A DNA stretch of 64,000 nt from positions 34,842,110 to 34,906,109 of the forward strand of contig NC_054886.1 in assembly GCF_018320785.1 (NCBI RefSeq), read 5' to 3'. Under the pieces are notes generated by a model. That model did not search any database and was not told the DNA's origin. It worked only from the letters and a program-made list of their open reading frames with translations. Position numbers and translations under genes: made by a program. This document shows, in pieces, positions 1-12,289 of this stretch. Origin of the DNA: Cheilinus undulatus. Taxonomy: Eukaryota > Chordata > Actinopteri > Labriformes > Labridae. Within the stretch, counting starts at the first letter, position 1; each line of letters starts with the position of its first letter.

Positions 1-26
1 CCACAAGAGTACCTTGATACAGACAA

Positions 27-279
27 GATGGCAGACATACATCCAATCCATACCGGAAGTCTCATCCGTACGTCTAAGGTTAATCTTAGGCATGAAAACC
101 CGAGTGGTTAGGTTCAGGGTAAGGCGGTGAGGAAGGTGATAAATTTGAGATCCAGCACCAAGGGTTAAAAAAAAAAACCGACAAACACTGGCAGCTGAGT
201 CCAACACGAAGAACAAACTTCCGCTTGGGACTTCCGGCATGGATTGGATGTATAGTGACGCCCATGTCGGCCATCTTGA
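27..279. repeat. Foldback element (inverted repeat)
   Basis: The left arm (about 27-61) and right arm (about 229-279) are inverted copies sharing CATCCAATCCAT and CCGGAAGTC, both ending outward in a CAAGATGG-type motif. The right arm has about 12 extra bases. This is a short foldback or MITE-like element. No clear target-site duplication was found. It probably lies in an intron or 3' region of the basonuclin-type gene. Confidence 0.55.
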
Positions 280-749
280 CTGCACTTGAGTCCGTCTCGA
301 ATTCCGAGACATGAGATCTGACATAAATCTTACCGAATGACCATTTTACATTTGACTAGTTTTTCCAGCTATTTTTAATAAAAATGACCCTTCTGGAGGG
401 ACCTGACCCCACTCTCGGAATCACTGAAACAAAGGATGCCTAGGTTGGTCTTGTCATACCCCAGGACACTGGATCGCTTCAGGATCTCAAGCTGGATCTT
501 GTAAGCCCCTTGATACAAGCCAGCCTATCAGTTCACACCTTGTGGAACCCCAGTATACAAGATCAGTCGAGGAACAAGATGCAAGAATATCAAGGATCTA
601 AAAGTTGACTCTGTGGAGCCTAGAGACTCCAGATAAGGGAATCTCAAACTGGAATCCTAGAACACGGTGATATAAGTTGATTTTGGAAAATCGAAGCCCA
701 GGGGACTCTAATACATCTGTGGTGCTTCAAAACAAGATTTCAGCAGGTT
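280..749. other. No gene seen
   Basis: No splice-bounded coding exon or recognisable element was found. The text has repeated phrases such as GGATCTTG and CAAGAT that suggest an old, decayed tandem repeat, which resumes at 1360-1860. Confidence 0.4.
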
Positions 750-762
750 ATCTCTACTTGCA

Positions 763-1076
763 GGCGGCACGGTGGCGCAGGGGTTAGCGCTGTTGCCTCA
801 CAGCAAGAAGGTCGTTGGTTCACTTCCTGGTCAGGGCCAGGGCCTTTCTGTGCGGAGTTTGCATGTTCTCCCCGTGCATGGGGACTCCGGCTTCCTCCAA
901 CCGCCAAAAACAAGTTCATTAGGTTAATTGGTGACTCTAAATTGCCCATAAGTGTGAATGTGAGTGTGCCTGGTTGTCTGCAATTGATTGGCGACCCGTC
1001 CAGGGTGAACCCCGCCTCTCACCCGATGACAGCTGATATAGCCCCCCCCCCCCCGAATTAGCGGTATAGAAAATGG
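763..1076 (+). mobile_element. tRNA-derived SINE, teleost type
   Basis: The element starts GGCGGCACGGTGGCGCAG and continues with an A-box-like region, a decayed B-box-like stretch, and the conserved fish text GAGTTTGCATGTTCTCCCCG and TAATTGGTGACTCTAAATTG. It is bounded by a perfect 13-bp target duplication, ATCTCTACTTGCA, at 750-762 and 1077-1089, as expected for LINE-driven insertion. A run of C near 1041-1054 marks the 3' part. Confidence 0.85.
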
Positions 1077-1317
1077 ATCTCTACTTGCAACATGGGGATC
1101 TAGCATATGAAAGCACGGCCGTGTATTGCTCTGGCCTCCTGCCCCATCTCTTCCAGCTAACCACTTTTAAGATGAATATCTTCCCGGATATTTCTCCCAT
1201 TCCTATTCCTCCCTGGGTCCCGGATAGTCCTCCCATTTATCCCTCCTTGTAGGCAGCACTGTCAGCAGATGACTGACATACAGTTGGGATCCCTGGTCTC
1301 TGGCACCTTTATTTTGG

Positions 1318-1352
1318 GGTCACAGGCTGAAAAGGTTGAGAACCCCTGCTTT
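1318..1352. mobile_element. hAT terminal fragment
   Basis: The text GGTTGAGAACCCCTG matches the outer end of a very common vertebrate hAT (Charlie-type) terminal repeat. The opposite end was not found, so this is a relic. The rest of 1090-1916 holds no gene that I can see. Confidence 0.4.
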
Positions 1353-1916
1353 AAGTAACAGTCAACATCCAGGCCTCACGAGAGTATAGTTAGACCAGAA
1401 GGACCAAGGACCGAAAGACTCTGACTTTTGTCTGCTAGCCAAGAATTAACTGGGTCATGCAAAGCCAAAAAACATGAGAACATTTGAGGACTTGGAATAG
1501 TCTTTTGGATTCTTAAGACAAAAGAACAGTCCTGGATCTTGAATGGGACCCACCTTGATCAAAAAACATGAAATCGACTAGTGGTCTCTGATTAGATCTG
1601 TTGAATACCAAGACACAAGATATACTGCTGCCAAAGCTCAGGCCACCTAATGGGGCCCTTTTGAGCCCTGAGATACAAGACTAGTTGTGGAGCTCAATTT
1701 GGACCTTGTGGAACCCCAAGAGGGGAGCAAAGGTCTTAGAGATCTTGTAGGACCTGTTGATACAAGAACAATCTCTTAGCTGTGTCAAGAAGCATTCAAG
1801 GATCTTGAATTGAAATTGGATCTCGAGGAACTCCAAACCCCACATGCATTAAGTTTGAAGGCGACTTTACTTTGACTCAATAAAAACTAAATACGGAGAA
1901 ACCACAGTAGTTGTAC

Positions 1917-4500
1917 CTTTGTCATAGAAGCTTTTCCCACAAACACCACAGCAGACCCTCCCTTTTCGGCCTCCTGCCGGTGAGAGAGAAGGGAGGGTGC
2001 AAAGGGATGAGGGCAGAGGGTGGAGGGAAGACGAGAAAGAGGAGGCAGGAAGAGGACAAAGGAAGGATGAGGAGAAAGACGGAAGAGGACTGAGAGAGTG
2101 TGGAGATGATCCTGGCAACTTTTGGGAAATCTTCGGGGCAGAGTGGGGAATGGAGGGAGCAACTGGAGAGGAAGGAGAGATGAATGAAGAACTGATGGAA
2201 GGAGAGGGTAAGGAGGTGTCCTCCTGGTTGGAAATGCTTCTTTGAGGGTCATAGTCCCTGTCATGGAGCCAGGGTTGCTGATGGCCTATTGACTGGGAAA
2301 GGTTTGGCTTGTCAGGGTCTGCTTTGATTTTTATTCTTGGTTCATTTTTGGGTTCCTGATCATTCTCCTGCTGTCTTCCAAACCCCTCCTGTCTGAGTCT
2401 TACAGACTGTTTGGAATTGCTTGATTTCCACTTGAATGTGACTTTACTTGGATGATCAAGCTCCTGGAGAAGAAGAGTGAAGAGGAGAGGGGTCACATTA
2501 ACCAAAATGATCCATGCCAAACCTAAGAACAATCATTTAGGTGGGAGGTTGTATTTAGAAAGGTGTTACCTTGGTGGGGAAGTGGAATGTGGAGTTTGGA
2601 AAGTGGAAAGGCAGAAGCAGGGACATTCTGCCTGGAAAGTTTTCCAAACGGTGAACGTTATTGTTCAGGTCAGGAGGACAGTTTTTCTTCAAACGGCAGA
2701 CATCAGCCGTAGAGCTGGAGTATCCTCGTCTGTTCTTGAACTCTCCTGGCGTTCCAGCGTTTCGTTGGATGAAGGAGCCGATGTTCACCTTCGGGATGGG
2801 GTTCAGCTCATGATTAGGGAAGCTGTTTGAAGGTTCCTGACACTGGAGTGTCATTAACTCAACAATGGGGCGGGTCTCGCCAAAGCGAAGGAACTGCTTT
2901 AGGATGAGCAGCTCTTCTTTGGGAGTCACCATCAACCAGTGGTCCAACACCTTCCCATTAGGTAACTGGATGGGAATAAACCAAATTTTGACAAATGTAA
3001 CTGCAGTATGTCTTACCCAATCGTATTCAAACTGAAACAAACAAGTTAGTAAGCTAAATAGAACCATTACAGCCTCATGGATGGGAAAGAGAAAAAACAA
3101 TTTTTTAAAGGTCTCTTCCTCCTTAATGAGAAAGTGCGACCAAATAGCCATAAAGAATTATGCACATTGGACGTGCACAAACATTTTATTTCCCTCTGTC
3201 TCGCCATAGTAGCATTCAAATTATATTTGTTGTTTTTAAAGATGTCAAGAAATTCAGACATAATAGGAAACCCAGCATCTTTTTCAAATATAACAGTATA
3301 GATAATTAAAGATCTCAATACATAAACAGAATTTACAGTCCAGTGTTTGTATTTGGAGCGTTTACCTGTAACATGTACCCTCGAACATAATCCCCCAGAC
3401 TCCAGCCCAGAGTGTGCAGAATGTGCCCGACCTAAAACAGACCAAACCAAAAAAAACTTTAGCTTCATTTTACATCCAAACTGACAAAATAACTTTAAAA
3501 AAAACTTTTCAGAAAGAATCAGAATCAGCTTCACATACCTGCTCCGGGGTCAGGACGCTGTAGAGACGATCCAGGAGGATTTTTAGGCGGACAGGAATGG
3601 CCTGAGCTCCGTATAAGACCAGGGAGCTCAGGTCGAACACCAGCCCAGGAAGGGCCACCTCTACTGGGCCGCAGCTGGAGGGAGGAGGGGCCTGAAACTG
3701 GAGCTTCTCTAAGGCTGGATGGAGGAAGACAACAACAAGAAGAAGGTCGAGATTCTCACTGTCACATCAGTAAAAGATAGTTTACTGTCAGCTTTTCTCA
3801 GACTGGGCTGATGAAGATTACTAAGGGTTACGGACTGACTGAGAGCAGTGGAAACATTATTTTGTTTATGCCTAGGGTTCTTTTGTTCTCCCTGTATGAG
3901 GCAGTCTTTAATGCATGCCAGTACACACTGCACCAGTACGACCAACCCAGTCTAGATGAAGCCGTTCCTGAAATATTAAAATAAGTGAACATGAATAATA
4001 AAAACTAAAGAACATGAAAAAAAGCAGTTAGAGCACCACCAAAGTTTAGTGATGTTCATCAGAGATGAGGAGATGAGGTGTGCGGGATGGTTCAGGGCTT
4101 GTGCAGATGTTTCCTCCAGATGTTGTTGGTGATGTGATGACAGCGACACCTGACTGAATGTCACTGAAGTGACTGAGCACATCTGCACCGTGTTTATCTA
4201 CGTGTCAGGATGGTGGCTGAAGTCCAACACCGAGCCGTTTTAGAGATTAAAACTAAAAACTTCCAGAGGTTGCTGCTATAAGGGTTTGATTTATCTCCAG
4301 AATAACATTCTTTTCTCTGAACCATGAAAAAAAGTGAGATTCAGGAGTTTGAGATGTTTCCTGGTTAAATTTCTAATTCTCAGAGTTACTGTTATCCATC
4401 ACTGCTTACCGTGTGCCACCCAGCTGTGCCCGCAGCGATCACATGACCTGAGCTGGACACTTCCTGGTTTGAAGCTCACACAGCTGCAGGTGGACGCCAT
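1917..4500 (-). CDS. Basonuclin-type zinc-finger protein, 5' five coding exons (partial)
   Basis: Exons in order of transcription: 4500-4410, 3714-3539, 3431-3366, 2965-2570, 2463-1917. Phases agree throughout and give 425 codons plus one base. Exon 1 starts MASTCSC and has the Cys-rich basonuclin motif [12 protein letters not shown]. Exon 2 carries [20 protein letters not shown], exon 3 [12 protein letters not shown], exon 4 KVLDHW, LRFGET and a LENFPG/LLPF segment, exon 5 a Ser/Pro-rich linker and the first half of a C2H2 finger (Cys 415 and 418, FYDKG). In vertebrate basonuclins the finger is split at the same KG codon. The donor at 1916 is GTACAA, so the big finger exon lies beyond position 1. 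Basonuclins bind DNA in the nucleus and regulate Pol I and Pol II genes. CCDC171 next door points to BNC2, but the sequence is more divergent than the very conserved BNC2, so a duplicate or BNC1-like copy is possible. An in-frame upstream exon cannot be excluded. Confidence 0.85.
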
Positions 4501-4559
4501 ACACCTGATGGACTGATGGATGAACAGGACACATAGAAATATAAACTTAACACAAATTT

Positions 4560-4985
4560 ACTTTTTGTGTTTAGTAGATTATTTCTTTGTTGTAACAATG
4601 CTTCTTGGTAATAAATCTTATACTGTTGTAAAGCCTGTTTATTACTCTTTTAAATGATGCCATATTTGTAAGGATCATGCATTTGTGGGATGAGCAGCAG
4701 AGCTGAGTATGTGGGTTGAGTATGTGGGTGCAGCACCTGGGGGTACCAGAATCTCAAAACAAGAATCAGTAGCAACAGCAAAATCAGCTGTGTGGCATTG
4801 GCAGAGAAGATTTGGCACATTTTTTATGGGTGCAACCCACATACTCAGCTCTGCTGCTCATCCCACAAATGCATGATCCTTACAAATGGGTAATAAACAG
4901 TCTTTCCAACTGTATAAGATTTATTACCAAGAAGCATTGTTACAACAAAGAAATAATCTACCAAACACAAAGTGCCTTAATTTTT
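4560..4985. mobile_element. Foldback element with ~150-bp arms
   Basis: The arms at about 4562-4719 and 4833-4978 are inverted copies. The inner 49 bp (4671-4719 against 4833-4881) match exactly, and the outer parts share TAGATTATTTCTTTGTTGTA and CAATGCTTCTTGGTAATAAA. The loop is about 113 bp. It sits directly upstream of basonuclin coding exon 1. No target duplication could be fixed. Confidence 0.75.
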
Positions 4986-5685
4986 GTTTTAAGTTTAGAT
5001 ATAAATATTAATATGAATGTTTATCAGACATTAAAGTTGAACATAGGAGAATAAATAAAAACACGAGAACCTCGTCAGTGTCCGGGGTCATCCTCATGTC
5101 TCGGTCCTAGAGAAGAGAAAAACAGTTCAGCCTCCTGATTGGTCAAATAACACTGAAGCTTCTTCTTATTGGTCATCAAACATTTGAAATCTTTTATGTG
5201 TTCCTAACAGTGACACAAGTACGACTGATGTTCAAGACAAGACTAATATTCAACTAAAACTGTCCAATAATTCAATACATTCTCTGGTGTGTAAAATACA
5301 TTTTTATAGAATATTTATCATATATATTCATTCTTAATAACAAATGGAAAGGAAAAATGTCAGGTATGTTTTTTTTCATATCTTTTTATGCATAACTCAT
5401 AGAAAGACAGAGATATTTCCCTCTCTCCACTGCCTCTGTTTTTGTTTTACTAACAGTAGGGTTTGTTAGGAGAATCTAAAGCCTACATGTAAATCTGTTT
5501 AAATGTATTATTCTTATGTATTGTTGAATGTCTGACTTCATAGAAACCAAGATTATTATAGTTAACTAAAGCTTACTATATACCTAAAAATTGAAAATCA
5601 TTTTATTTAACTGAAACTACATTGAAACAAAGCTTTTAAAAAACACCTAAAATGGTATTGTTTGTTTATAGAACTACCTAAAAAA
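4986..5685. other. AT-rich non-coding, possible 5' exon of the basonuclin-type gene
   Basis: On the minus strand, a TTCTCTAG acceptor at about 5107 opens a short frame reading DRDMRMTPDTDE, but the following donor would be a poor GTTCTC. It could be an upstream exon of the basonuclin-type gene. Nothing else is visible in this stretch. Confidence 0.2.
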
Positions 5686-5990
5686 AAAAAAAAAAACAAT
5701 TTTTTTCAAAATAGTGGACTTCCTGTTGGAGTTAGAGTTTTGCTCCTGTAGACTTTTTTGTAGATCTCGCTGAGCCGAATCGACACACCAAATTTCATAA
5801 CTCCACATCAAAGTCTTTTATGGGGCTGTTCCATAGAAGCATGAGAGGTGGCGCTATTGAGGCGATTCCTGAGGACCAGTTCTGAAACCTATATCAACCT
5901 GGCATTTTTCACACCGCTCATATGTGTGGCCATTTTCGTTCATTTTTGAGCATTTAAAGGGGCGCGATAAATGAATAAAAACGATGAAAT
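5686..5990. repeat. Dispersed teleost repeat fragment
   Basis: This stretch reads like a familiar fish interspersed repeat: GTAGATCTCGCTGAGCCGAA, CCAAATTTCATAACTC, GGGGCTGTTCCATAGA, GGTGGCGCTATTGAGG. No ends or open frame are visible, so the class is unknown. Confidence 0.4.
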
Positions 5991-8060
5991 CGACCAATCC
6001 CAGCAGCTCTCTCTCTCCCTCGCTGCTCTGATTCTAACTAGAGATTAAATCTCCTAGTTCTCGTCTCTGACAGCAGACTGACCGACATGAACAACCAAAG
6101 CCAGGAGATGTTAAATGGATGGATCTAATTGTTCAAGATTTTACACAAGAGTTAATTGTAGGTCTTAAGTTTAATTCAAACATGAACTTTAAATAAATAA
6201 ATAGAAAATGAAGAGTTGCCTGTTTGAATGGGTTTTTAAAAACCTATGAGGTTTCCTCACAAAAAAAATCCACTAAACTAAAAAAAACATTTTACAAAAC
6301 TAACAAAAAGCAGTAAAACTAATCAAAACTAGACTGAAATAAAAACAGGAGCTGAAAATAAAAACCCAGAACCATAATAGTGATGATTTTTGAATATAAG
6401 GATGTTCTACCATTCTCCTCTACCCCTCACGTTTCCACCTCTCTTTACTTTCACTTTAGAAATGGCATAAACAGTGTTTATTTAAATTCACATTTTTATG
6501 GGAATGGAATTTATTTGAAAAACTTAAGAAGAAAAGCCTTAAAAATAAACTTTTTACCGTTTAATGCTACTGTAGAATAAAGTTATTTATGTTCTTGTTT
6601 TCCATTCATAGTAACATATAAACATAAACTACAGCACATTTCTTTCTGTTTACCTTAATTTCTAGTTAATTTTATTGAAGTTTATTTCACATGTTTATTA
6701 AAAATAAAAAAAATCTTCTTATCTTTTTTAAAGCTTCTGTGTTAATATAATTACATATTAGAATATTTGAACATTATTCCAACATATTTTTTAAATATAG
6801 ATAAGCTACAAATCACAACAAAATCTAAGATATAGAAAAAATCTTCCTAATTCAAGAAATGATTTTTTAAATTGTTATTAACACCTTTATAGAAAATTTA
6901 AACTATTAATCACTGAGATTTATTGTGTCAAAACTTTTCATGAATTTTCCCATTCATTCTTTAAAATGTTATTTTCCTGCATTTTCCATCAATAACCTAA
7001 ATTTAAACATTCAATACTGATTTTCCACTAAATAAATATAAAAATCATTACGTTTTCATTTTACTGAAAGCTGACAATGAACAAAAAAAGTTTAACTCTA
7101 ATATTCCATTGAAAAGCTAAAGACATAACAGTGAATGTTACAGTTAAAAGATGAATTTTTAGAATAGCACACCAGAATGTTTTACATGCAGCTGAAAATG
7201 TTGAAATTCCTCAGTTTAAATCAGACTGACCTTTGTTTTAAACTGTTGAGAGAAATCCTTCTTATTCTCTGTCTCCTAATGGTCCGTCCACTTCCTCTCC
7301 ATCTCTTTCACAGATTTACCTTTATTTAATTCTGATCCAGTATTTCCTGTTTTTCTCCTCTCTGCTTTCTTCAGAACATCGTTGTTCTCTCCTCATTTCC
7401 ATCTATCCTGATCTTCTCTGTGTTTTCAGGTTTTTTTTAAAGTCTCTCCATCCTTTGACTCCGCCCTCCTCATGTGACGGATCAATCTGATTGGACGGGG
7501 AGTGTTTGTTCAGCATCTTCCCTCCTCTCCTTCTTCATCCTGAGACGGTTTGACTCCTGATCATGACGGTGAAGACGGCGCTCTGTCTCGCAGATTAAAG
7601 TGAGACCATGAAGCAGAGCGGTACTCAGATGAAGGTCTGGAGGTTGTTCTTAGGAGAACCCCCCTCTGGTCTAGAGGTAGACCAACAACTCCTGAGTTCT
7701 GTGATCAGATGGCTGTTTCTGTGCTGAGTTCAAAAACCTCTAACCCTGGAAGGATCTGGACTCCCAAACCCCACTTAAACCAGAACCATGGCCCCGATCT
7801 GCAGCTTTTATCCAATAATCCAACAAAAATGGTTCATTCCCCAAACATAAACACGATTCAGCTTCTCCTGGATAAAGCCAGGGCCTCTGCTATAGACTGT
7901 CAGTGGTGGACCACGTAGTCTTCACTGTCCTTGGTGCCCCAGTGTCCCCTGGGAAACCAATCCCCTCTGGGAGGAAGGTTCCCCCCTGAGGATCTGATTA
8001 AATCAGGGTGACGGTAGGGCAGCTGGACCGGCGCCACACTCAAACACAAGGTTAGATTAT
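5991..8060. other. AT-rich intergenic DNA with a promoter-like patch
   Basis: There is no supported gene. Around 7440-7620 the GC content rises and an ATTGG (inverted CCAAT) box is present. Read on the minus strand, this could be the basonuclin-type gene's distal promoter, with a possible donor (AAAG then GTAAAT) near 7319. This is weak evidence only. Confidence 0.25.
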
Positions 8061-9240
8061 AAACTTGGCTGATGCTTGTTCCTTCACCGAGGTTTATGTC
8101 TGAATTTACAGCAGGAAGAAACAAACCTCATCAGGATATTTCTGCCGCAGCAATCACAGCCACCGGTGGAGCCGTTAGCTTAGATGTAGCAGTTAGCTCG
8201 GATGTAGCTGTAGAAAAGCAGCAGTCTAACCAGACCTCCACCACTTTACAAAAAAAAGAGCTAGAAGCCTCACCGGAAGCTTCTCTTAGCAAAGATGTTT
8301 TCACATCGATCGATTGGCTCCTGCATGAGTTTTAGCCAATGACACGCTTCGCCGTTCAAACACTTGAGCAGCGCTAGCATGTGTAGCTCATGCCTACTAC
8401 CTCATTTTGTCTTGTGGCTCTGATTGGCCATTCTAAATGTGACGGACAGAACGTTAGGGTCCAGTCAGCTTCCAGGAAAATTGTGTGCCCTTCCCAAACT
8501 CGTTTTTTTATGAGAGGTTTCCCACACCGTAAAATAAACTAAGTTAAGCTAACTTTAAAAAGAGTTTAATTTTCTGCCTCGGAAATAACAAACTGAACTT
8601 GATTTTTGTGAGTTTGAATAACTATTTTAAATGAGCTACAATTACACCAACTTAATATCACAAACATTGATGCTAACTTTAGTTTAAGTTTTCAATACTA
8701 GTTTTATCTAACCTTGCAAAGCAGATGGATACGCCTGTTTCCGTGTTTCTCACTGGTGAATCCATCTTCAAAGCTCCCGTCTGAACCGTTTGGGCCCGGT
8801 TAGAAAGTGACAGGACCAATCAGCACCGAGGGGCAGTACTTTCAGGCACGACAGAGTCGTGACGTCAGCAAGCAGCAGCAAGAGCTGGTGCAGTTATGGA
8901 GGAAGAGATTAGCGTGGATGCTGCTAAAGCGCCAGTTTGATCAGAACTTGACGACATTTCTTCATTAAAAGAAGAACAAAGAACAGCAGTGAGTTGTTTT
9001 CCTTTCAAAAATGACAAAAGTCGAGTACTGACATGTCTACAGTCGCCATGGTTCGCGTTATTCCTCGGTAGCTGCGCACGCACACCTCAGTTGCGGCTGC
9101 GTCATGTTTTGTTGCTCTGATTGGCCCGTAGAGATGTGACAGACAGAACGCTCATCCGGTCACACTCCAAGTTTTTTTCAAAGCCTCTGCCCTTTCCCAA
9201 ACACTTAGTATTGAAGGTTTCCAGATGAATGTGTGAAACA
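8061..9240. repeat. Two diverged copies of a dispersed repeat
   Basis: The segments at about 8415-8510 and 9115-9205 share CTGATTGGC, GACAGAACG, a CCGGTCA/CCAGTCA step and CCCTTTCCCAAAC/CCCTTCCCAAAC. Between them are a CCAAT box (about 8816) and a full CRE, TGACGTCA, at about 8861, followed by a 14-codon frame from ATG that stops quickly. I read the stretch as repeat DNA with chance promoter motifs. Confidence 0.35.
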
Positions 9241-10029
9241 ACTCCACCTGGCATGTCACTTAGTTTTGAACACTAAGAATAATCCACTACAAACTTGAAA
9301 CTCCAATATTAATGAGAGTTTGCAGAACTGAAGCTTAATCATCTACTTTGAGAGTGAAATACTTCCTATTCAGTCATTGGCAGTGCACTGTAAAAGAAAG
9401 TTAAAGGTAACTGATTACACTGACAGCCTGAAAAAATAGTTTTTTTCAGACATTTTAAGTTACCGTTCAGTCTGAGGGCTAACTGAAGCGACCCTCTGAA
9501 CCAGGAGCTGATGGTTCATCACTAACACTGCTCCATAGGCGGGACATCTTCAACAGAGTCGGTAAACTCACTGGTGGTGCAACAGGGTCTAATGCCCAAG
9601 GGCATTCTGGGAAAACTTGAATAAAAGTGACTTCTCTGAACTCAGAAAAAAGAGATTTGAAAAAGTTATTATGGATTTTTAAGAAGACACAAATCATTTT
9701 TAACCCTTTCACTGTTCCGCCCTACCACTCTTAATCTGTTTAAAGAAGTAAACCTGAGTTAATGGAGCTCTGACACTTTTACGGCCAAAGAGAGCGAGAA
9801 CCTCTTAATCATAGGAGTTTAGAACAGGGAACAAAAACCTGAGTTAGTTTAATTCAGTGTTTCTGAGAAAAACTGGAGTTAGTTTTTACAGTGCAGATGA
9901 ATGTGAAATACATCACATCCATGCGACCGATTTATGAACCAGTCTATCAGGTTTTCATTTCACAATGCACAAAGAAATATATCAAAAAAATAAGTCACCA
10001 GAAAAATTCTATAAAGTTTTCAGGAAGTG

Positions 10030-10379
10030 TTTATATTTTCATACATGTAGTTGGTAATCTTTGAACCATCCAAGACTCTTATCACCCCAAAGCCCCATCT
10101 TTCTACTATTTATTTTATGGAAAATAATCCACTTTTTGTGGGGTTTTGTTTGCAGTAAAAAAATGAAATATTTCAAATAATCAAACTGGCATTTAAAGGG
10201 CTAAAATTCTGAGAATTATTGAATGTTTGGTAGTTTTGAGCAGGTCTGAAGTTGTTTAAGAGATTTATGAAAAAGTAGAAAAAACTATTGATGTATGCTG
10301 ATTTAACGGCAGTTTTTCTGTACATTTTTGCCTCAAAGGTGTCCAGACGGTAGCAAATTTGAGGAGGGCACAAGGGTCA
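10030..10379 (+). mobile_element. piggyBac-like MITE, 5'-truncated copy
   Basis: It matches the interior and right end of the complete element at 32284-33613: GACTCTTATC, GAAATATTTCAAATAATC, TTTTTGCCTCAAAGGTGTCC, ending GAGGAGGGCACAAGGGT. The TTAA site at the right end is changed to TCAA. The left terminus is missing. Confidence 0.7.
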
Positions 10380-10384
10380 AGAAA

Positions 10385-11204
10385 AGAGGGTAGAGTCGGG
10401 ACTTAAACCTGGGCCTCCAGCGTCCCCATAAATTCCTTTTACATTTTAATTTCTACTTTTCTTTGTTAAATCTTCTTTTGTTGATTTTTTCATCTGGGTT
10501 TTCTTTAGTTTTTACCCAGAGTTTCAGCCTTTTTCAGTCTTGTGTGTTTTGGTCATTTATGGTGTTTCCTCCTGTCTTTTGCTGCATAAATGAAGCTAAC
10601 CTGCTGAAGTGAACAGCAGGGAGAACATCTGATCCAGGAATGAGTTTTCTAAATGCTGTTATGCTTTATATCATAGAGTCCCAGCTTTTTTGAATGCAGA
10701 GGCATAAATGTACTATTCTGTGGTAAATTGGTGTTGCAGGTTCAGTTCCACCTCTCCGTGTAACTCTCAGAAAAAAAGAAGAAAAACTGCCGTCAAAAAG
10801 AACAGACAGAAATGTGAGATTCACAGAAATGACGACTTCACAGTTTTTCCTCCCTGGAGCAGAAATGACCTGGAAAGTTTCCCCGAGTGTCGATCAGAGG
10901 TGTACGCGCTCACACGGTGAAGGTAGGGCTGTTGGACAGGCTGCCGTCTGCTGGGATACGGTGGACCTCTTTCCTGTTTTGATGTCGTTCTAATTAGAAT
11001 ATCTGACGATAAATCTCCGTCTGTGTGTGATCACCGGCGCTCGCTGACACACTTCCCATCCTCATCGTCTCAGAGGCGTCGAGGGAGAGCGTTTGTGTGA
11101 GTCCTGGTCCTGTATTCTTGGCTCCAGCTTTTCTAAACTCGGTAAACCAGATCAGAGAAACTTCAATGCTCTGAAAAATCATCACTGCAGCTTCTTCAGC
11201 GACC
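10385..11204. other. Intergenic, no gene seen
   Basis: The text at 10390-10425 resembles the B-box side of a tRNA-like repeat read on the minus strand (GGTTTAAGTCCCGACTC). The remainder shows nothing recognisable. Confidence 0.3.
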
Positions 11205-11212
11205 ATTTAAAC

Positions 11213-12161
11213 CAGTGTTACTCAACCCTGCTCAACCAAACGGCCAAATTGTTGAAAAACACCTTTGCAAGAGAAACAATCTACTTGGTGAAGCAAAAAC
11301 AGCACAAAATACAATAAGAATTAGTTAAAGGTAGAAAAAAATGGTCAAAAAGCAACAAAAATGGATGAAAGGGAGTAAGAATGGGGTGGAAAGGGGAGAA
11401 AAGGGGTCAGAAAGCAGCAAAAAATGGGTGAGAAGTGACAAAAAAAGAGTTATATCTGATATTAAATGGTCCAAATGTGGCAAGTAATGAGTGAAAAGTG
11501 ACTAAAATGGGCAAAAAGCGGTCAAAAGTGGCAAAAATAGGCAAAAACTAGGAAAACAGTGGTATTTACTGACAAAAGGGAGCTTAAATGGGCAAAAAAT
11601 GTTAGAAAAAATGGTGAAAAAGGGGAAAAAATGCGATAAAAGCGGCAAAAATTGGGTAAAAAGTTGAAAAAAAATTGTAGAAATGGGCAGAAAGTGGGAA
11701 AAGTTGTATTAAAATGGCATAAGGTAGCTTAAATGGTCGAAAACTGGCCAAAAAAATGGTGAAAAGGGGCAAAAATGGGGTTAAAGTGGCAAAAAAAAAG
11801 TGTCAAAATGGGCAAAAACTAGGAAAACAGTGGTATTTACTGACAAAACGTAGCTTAAATTGCTGAAAAATGTTAGAAAAAATGGTGAAAAGGGGCAAAA
11901 ATGGGATGAAAGTGGCAAAAATGGGTATAAAGTTGAAAAAAGTGTCAAAATGGGCAAAAAAAGTAGGAAAAAATGGTATTTAATGGCAAAAGGTAGCTTA
12001 AATGGGTGAAAAGTTGAAAACAATGGTTAAAAAGGAGCAAAAAATTTTTCCTCTTTTAAAGTTTTTTGGGGGAATAATATTTAAAATTAAGACATAAAAG
12101 AGCCACAAATCATCACAAAAGGGCCACATGTGGCTCCAGAGCCACAGGTTGAGTATCACCG
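11213..12161 (+). mobile_element. Non-autonomous hAT element with minisatellite core (family A)
   Basis: The left end is CAGTGTTACTCAACC and the right end GGTTGAGTATCACCG, an inverted pair. The 8-bp target duplication ATTTAAAC at 11205-11212 and 12162-12169 is perfect, which identifies the hAT superfamily. Between the ends is about 700 bp of irregular tandem units built on AAAAATGGGCAAAAAGTGGC, followed by the terminal text GAGCCACATGTGGCTC. There is no transposase. Confidence 0.85.
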
Positions 12162-12289
12162 ATTTAAACCACATCAGATAAGAATGAAGCTCCTTGGTCT
12201 ACCGTCTTCGACCAGACCGTCCTACTTTACAGAACTCAGACCAAATTCAGCTGAGCCGTTCTTTCAGTGCTCTAAGGCAGATCAGGGTC

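Noticed and set aside
8861-8940. CRE plus CCAAT as the promoter of a new plus-strand gene starting MEEEISVDAAK
   Set aside because: The frame stops after 14 codons with no donor, and similar text in a neighbouring copy suggests repeat DNA.
9385-9895. Transposon with GCACTGTAAAA / TTTTACAGTGC ends
   Set aside because: The short inverted ends are suggestive of a fish hAT group, but no target duplication or consistent interior was found.
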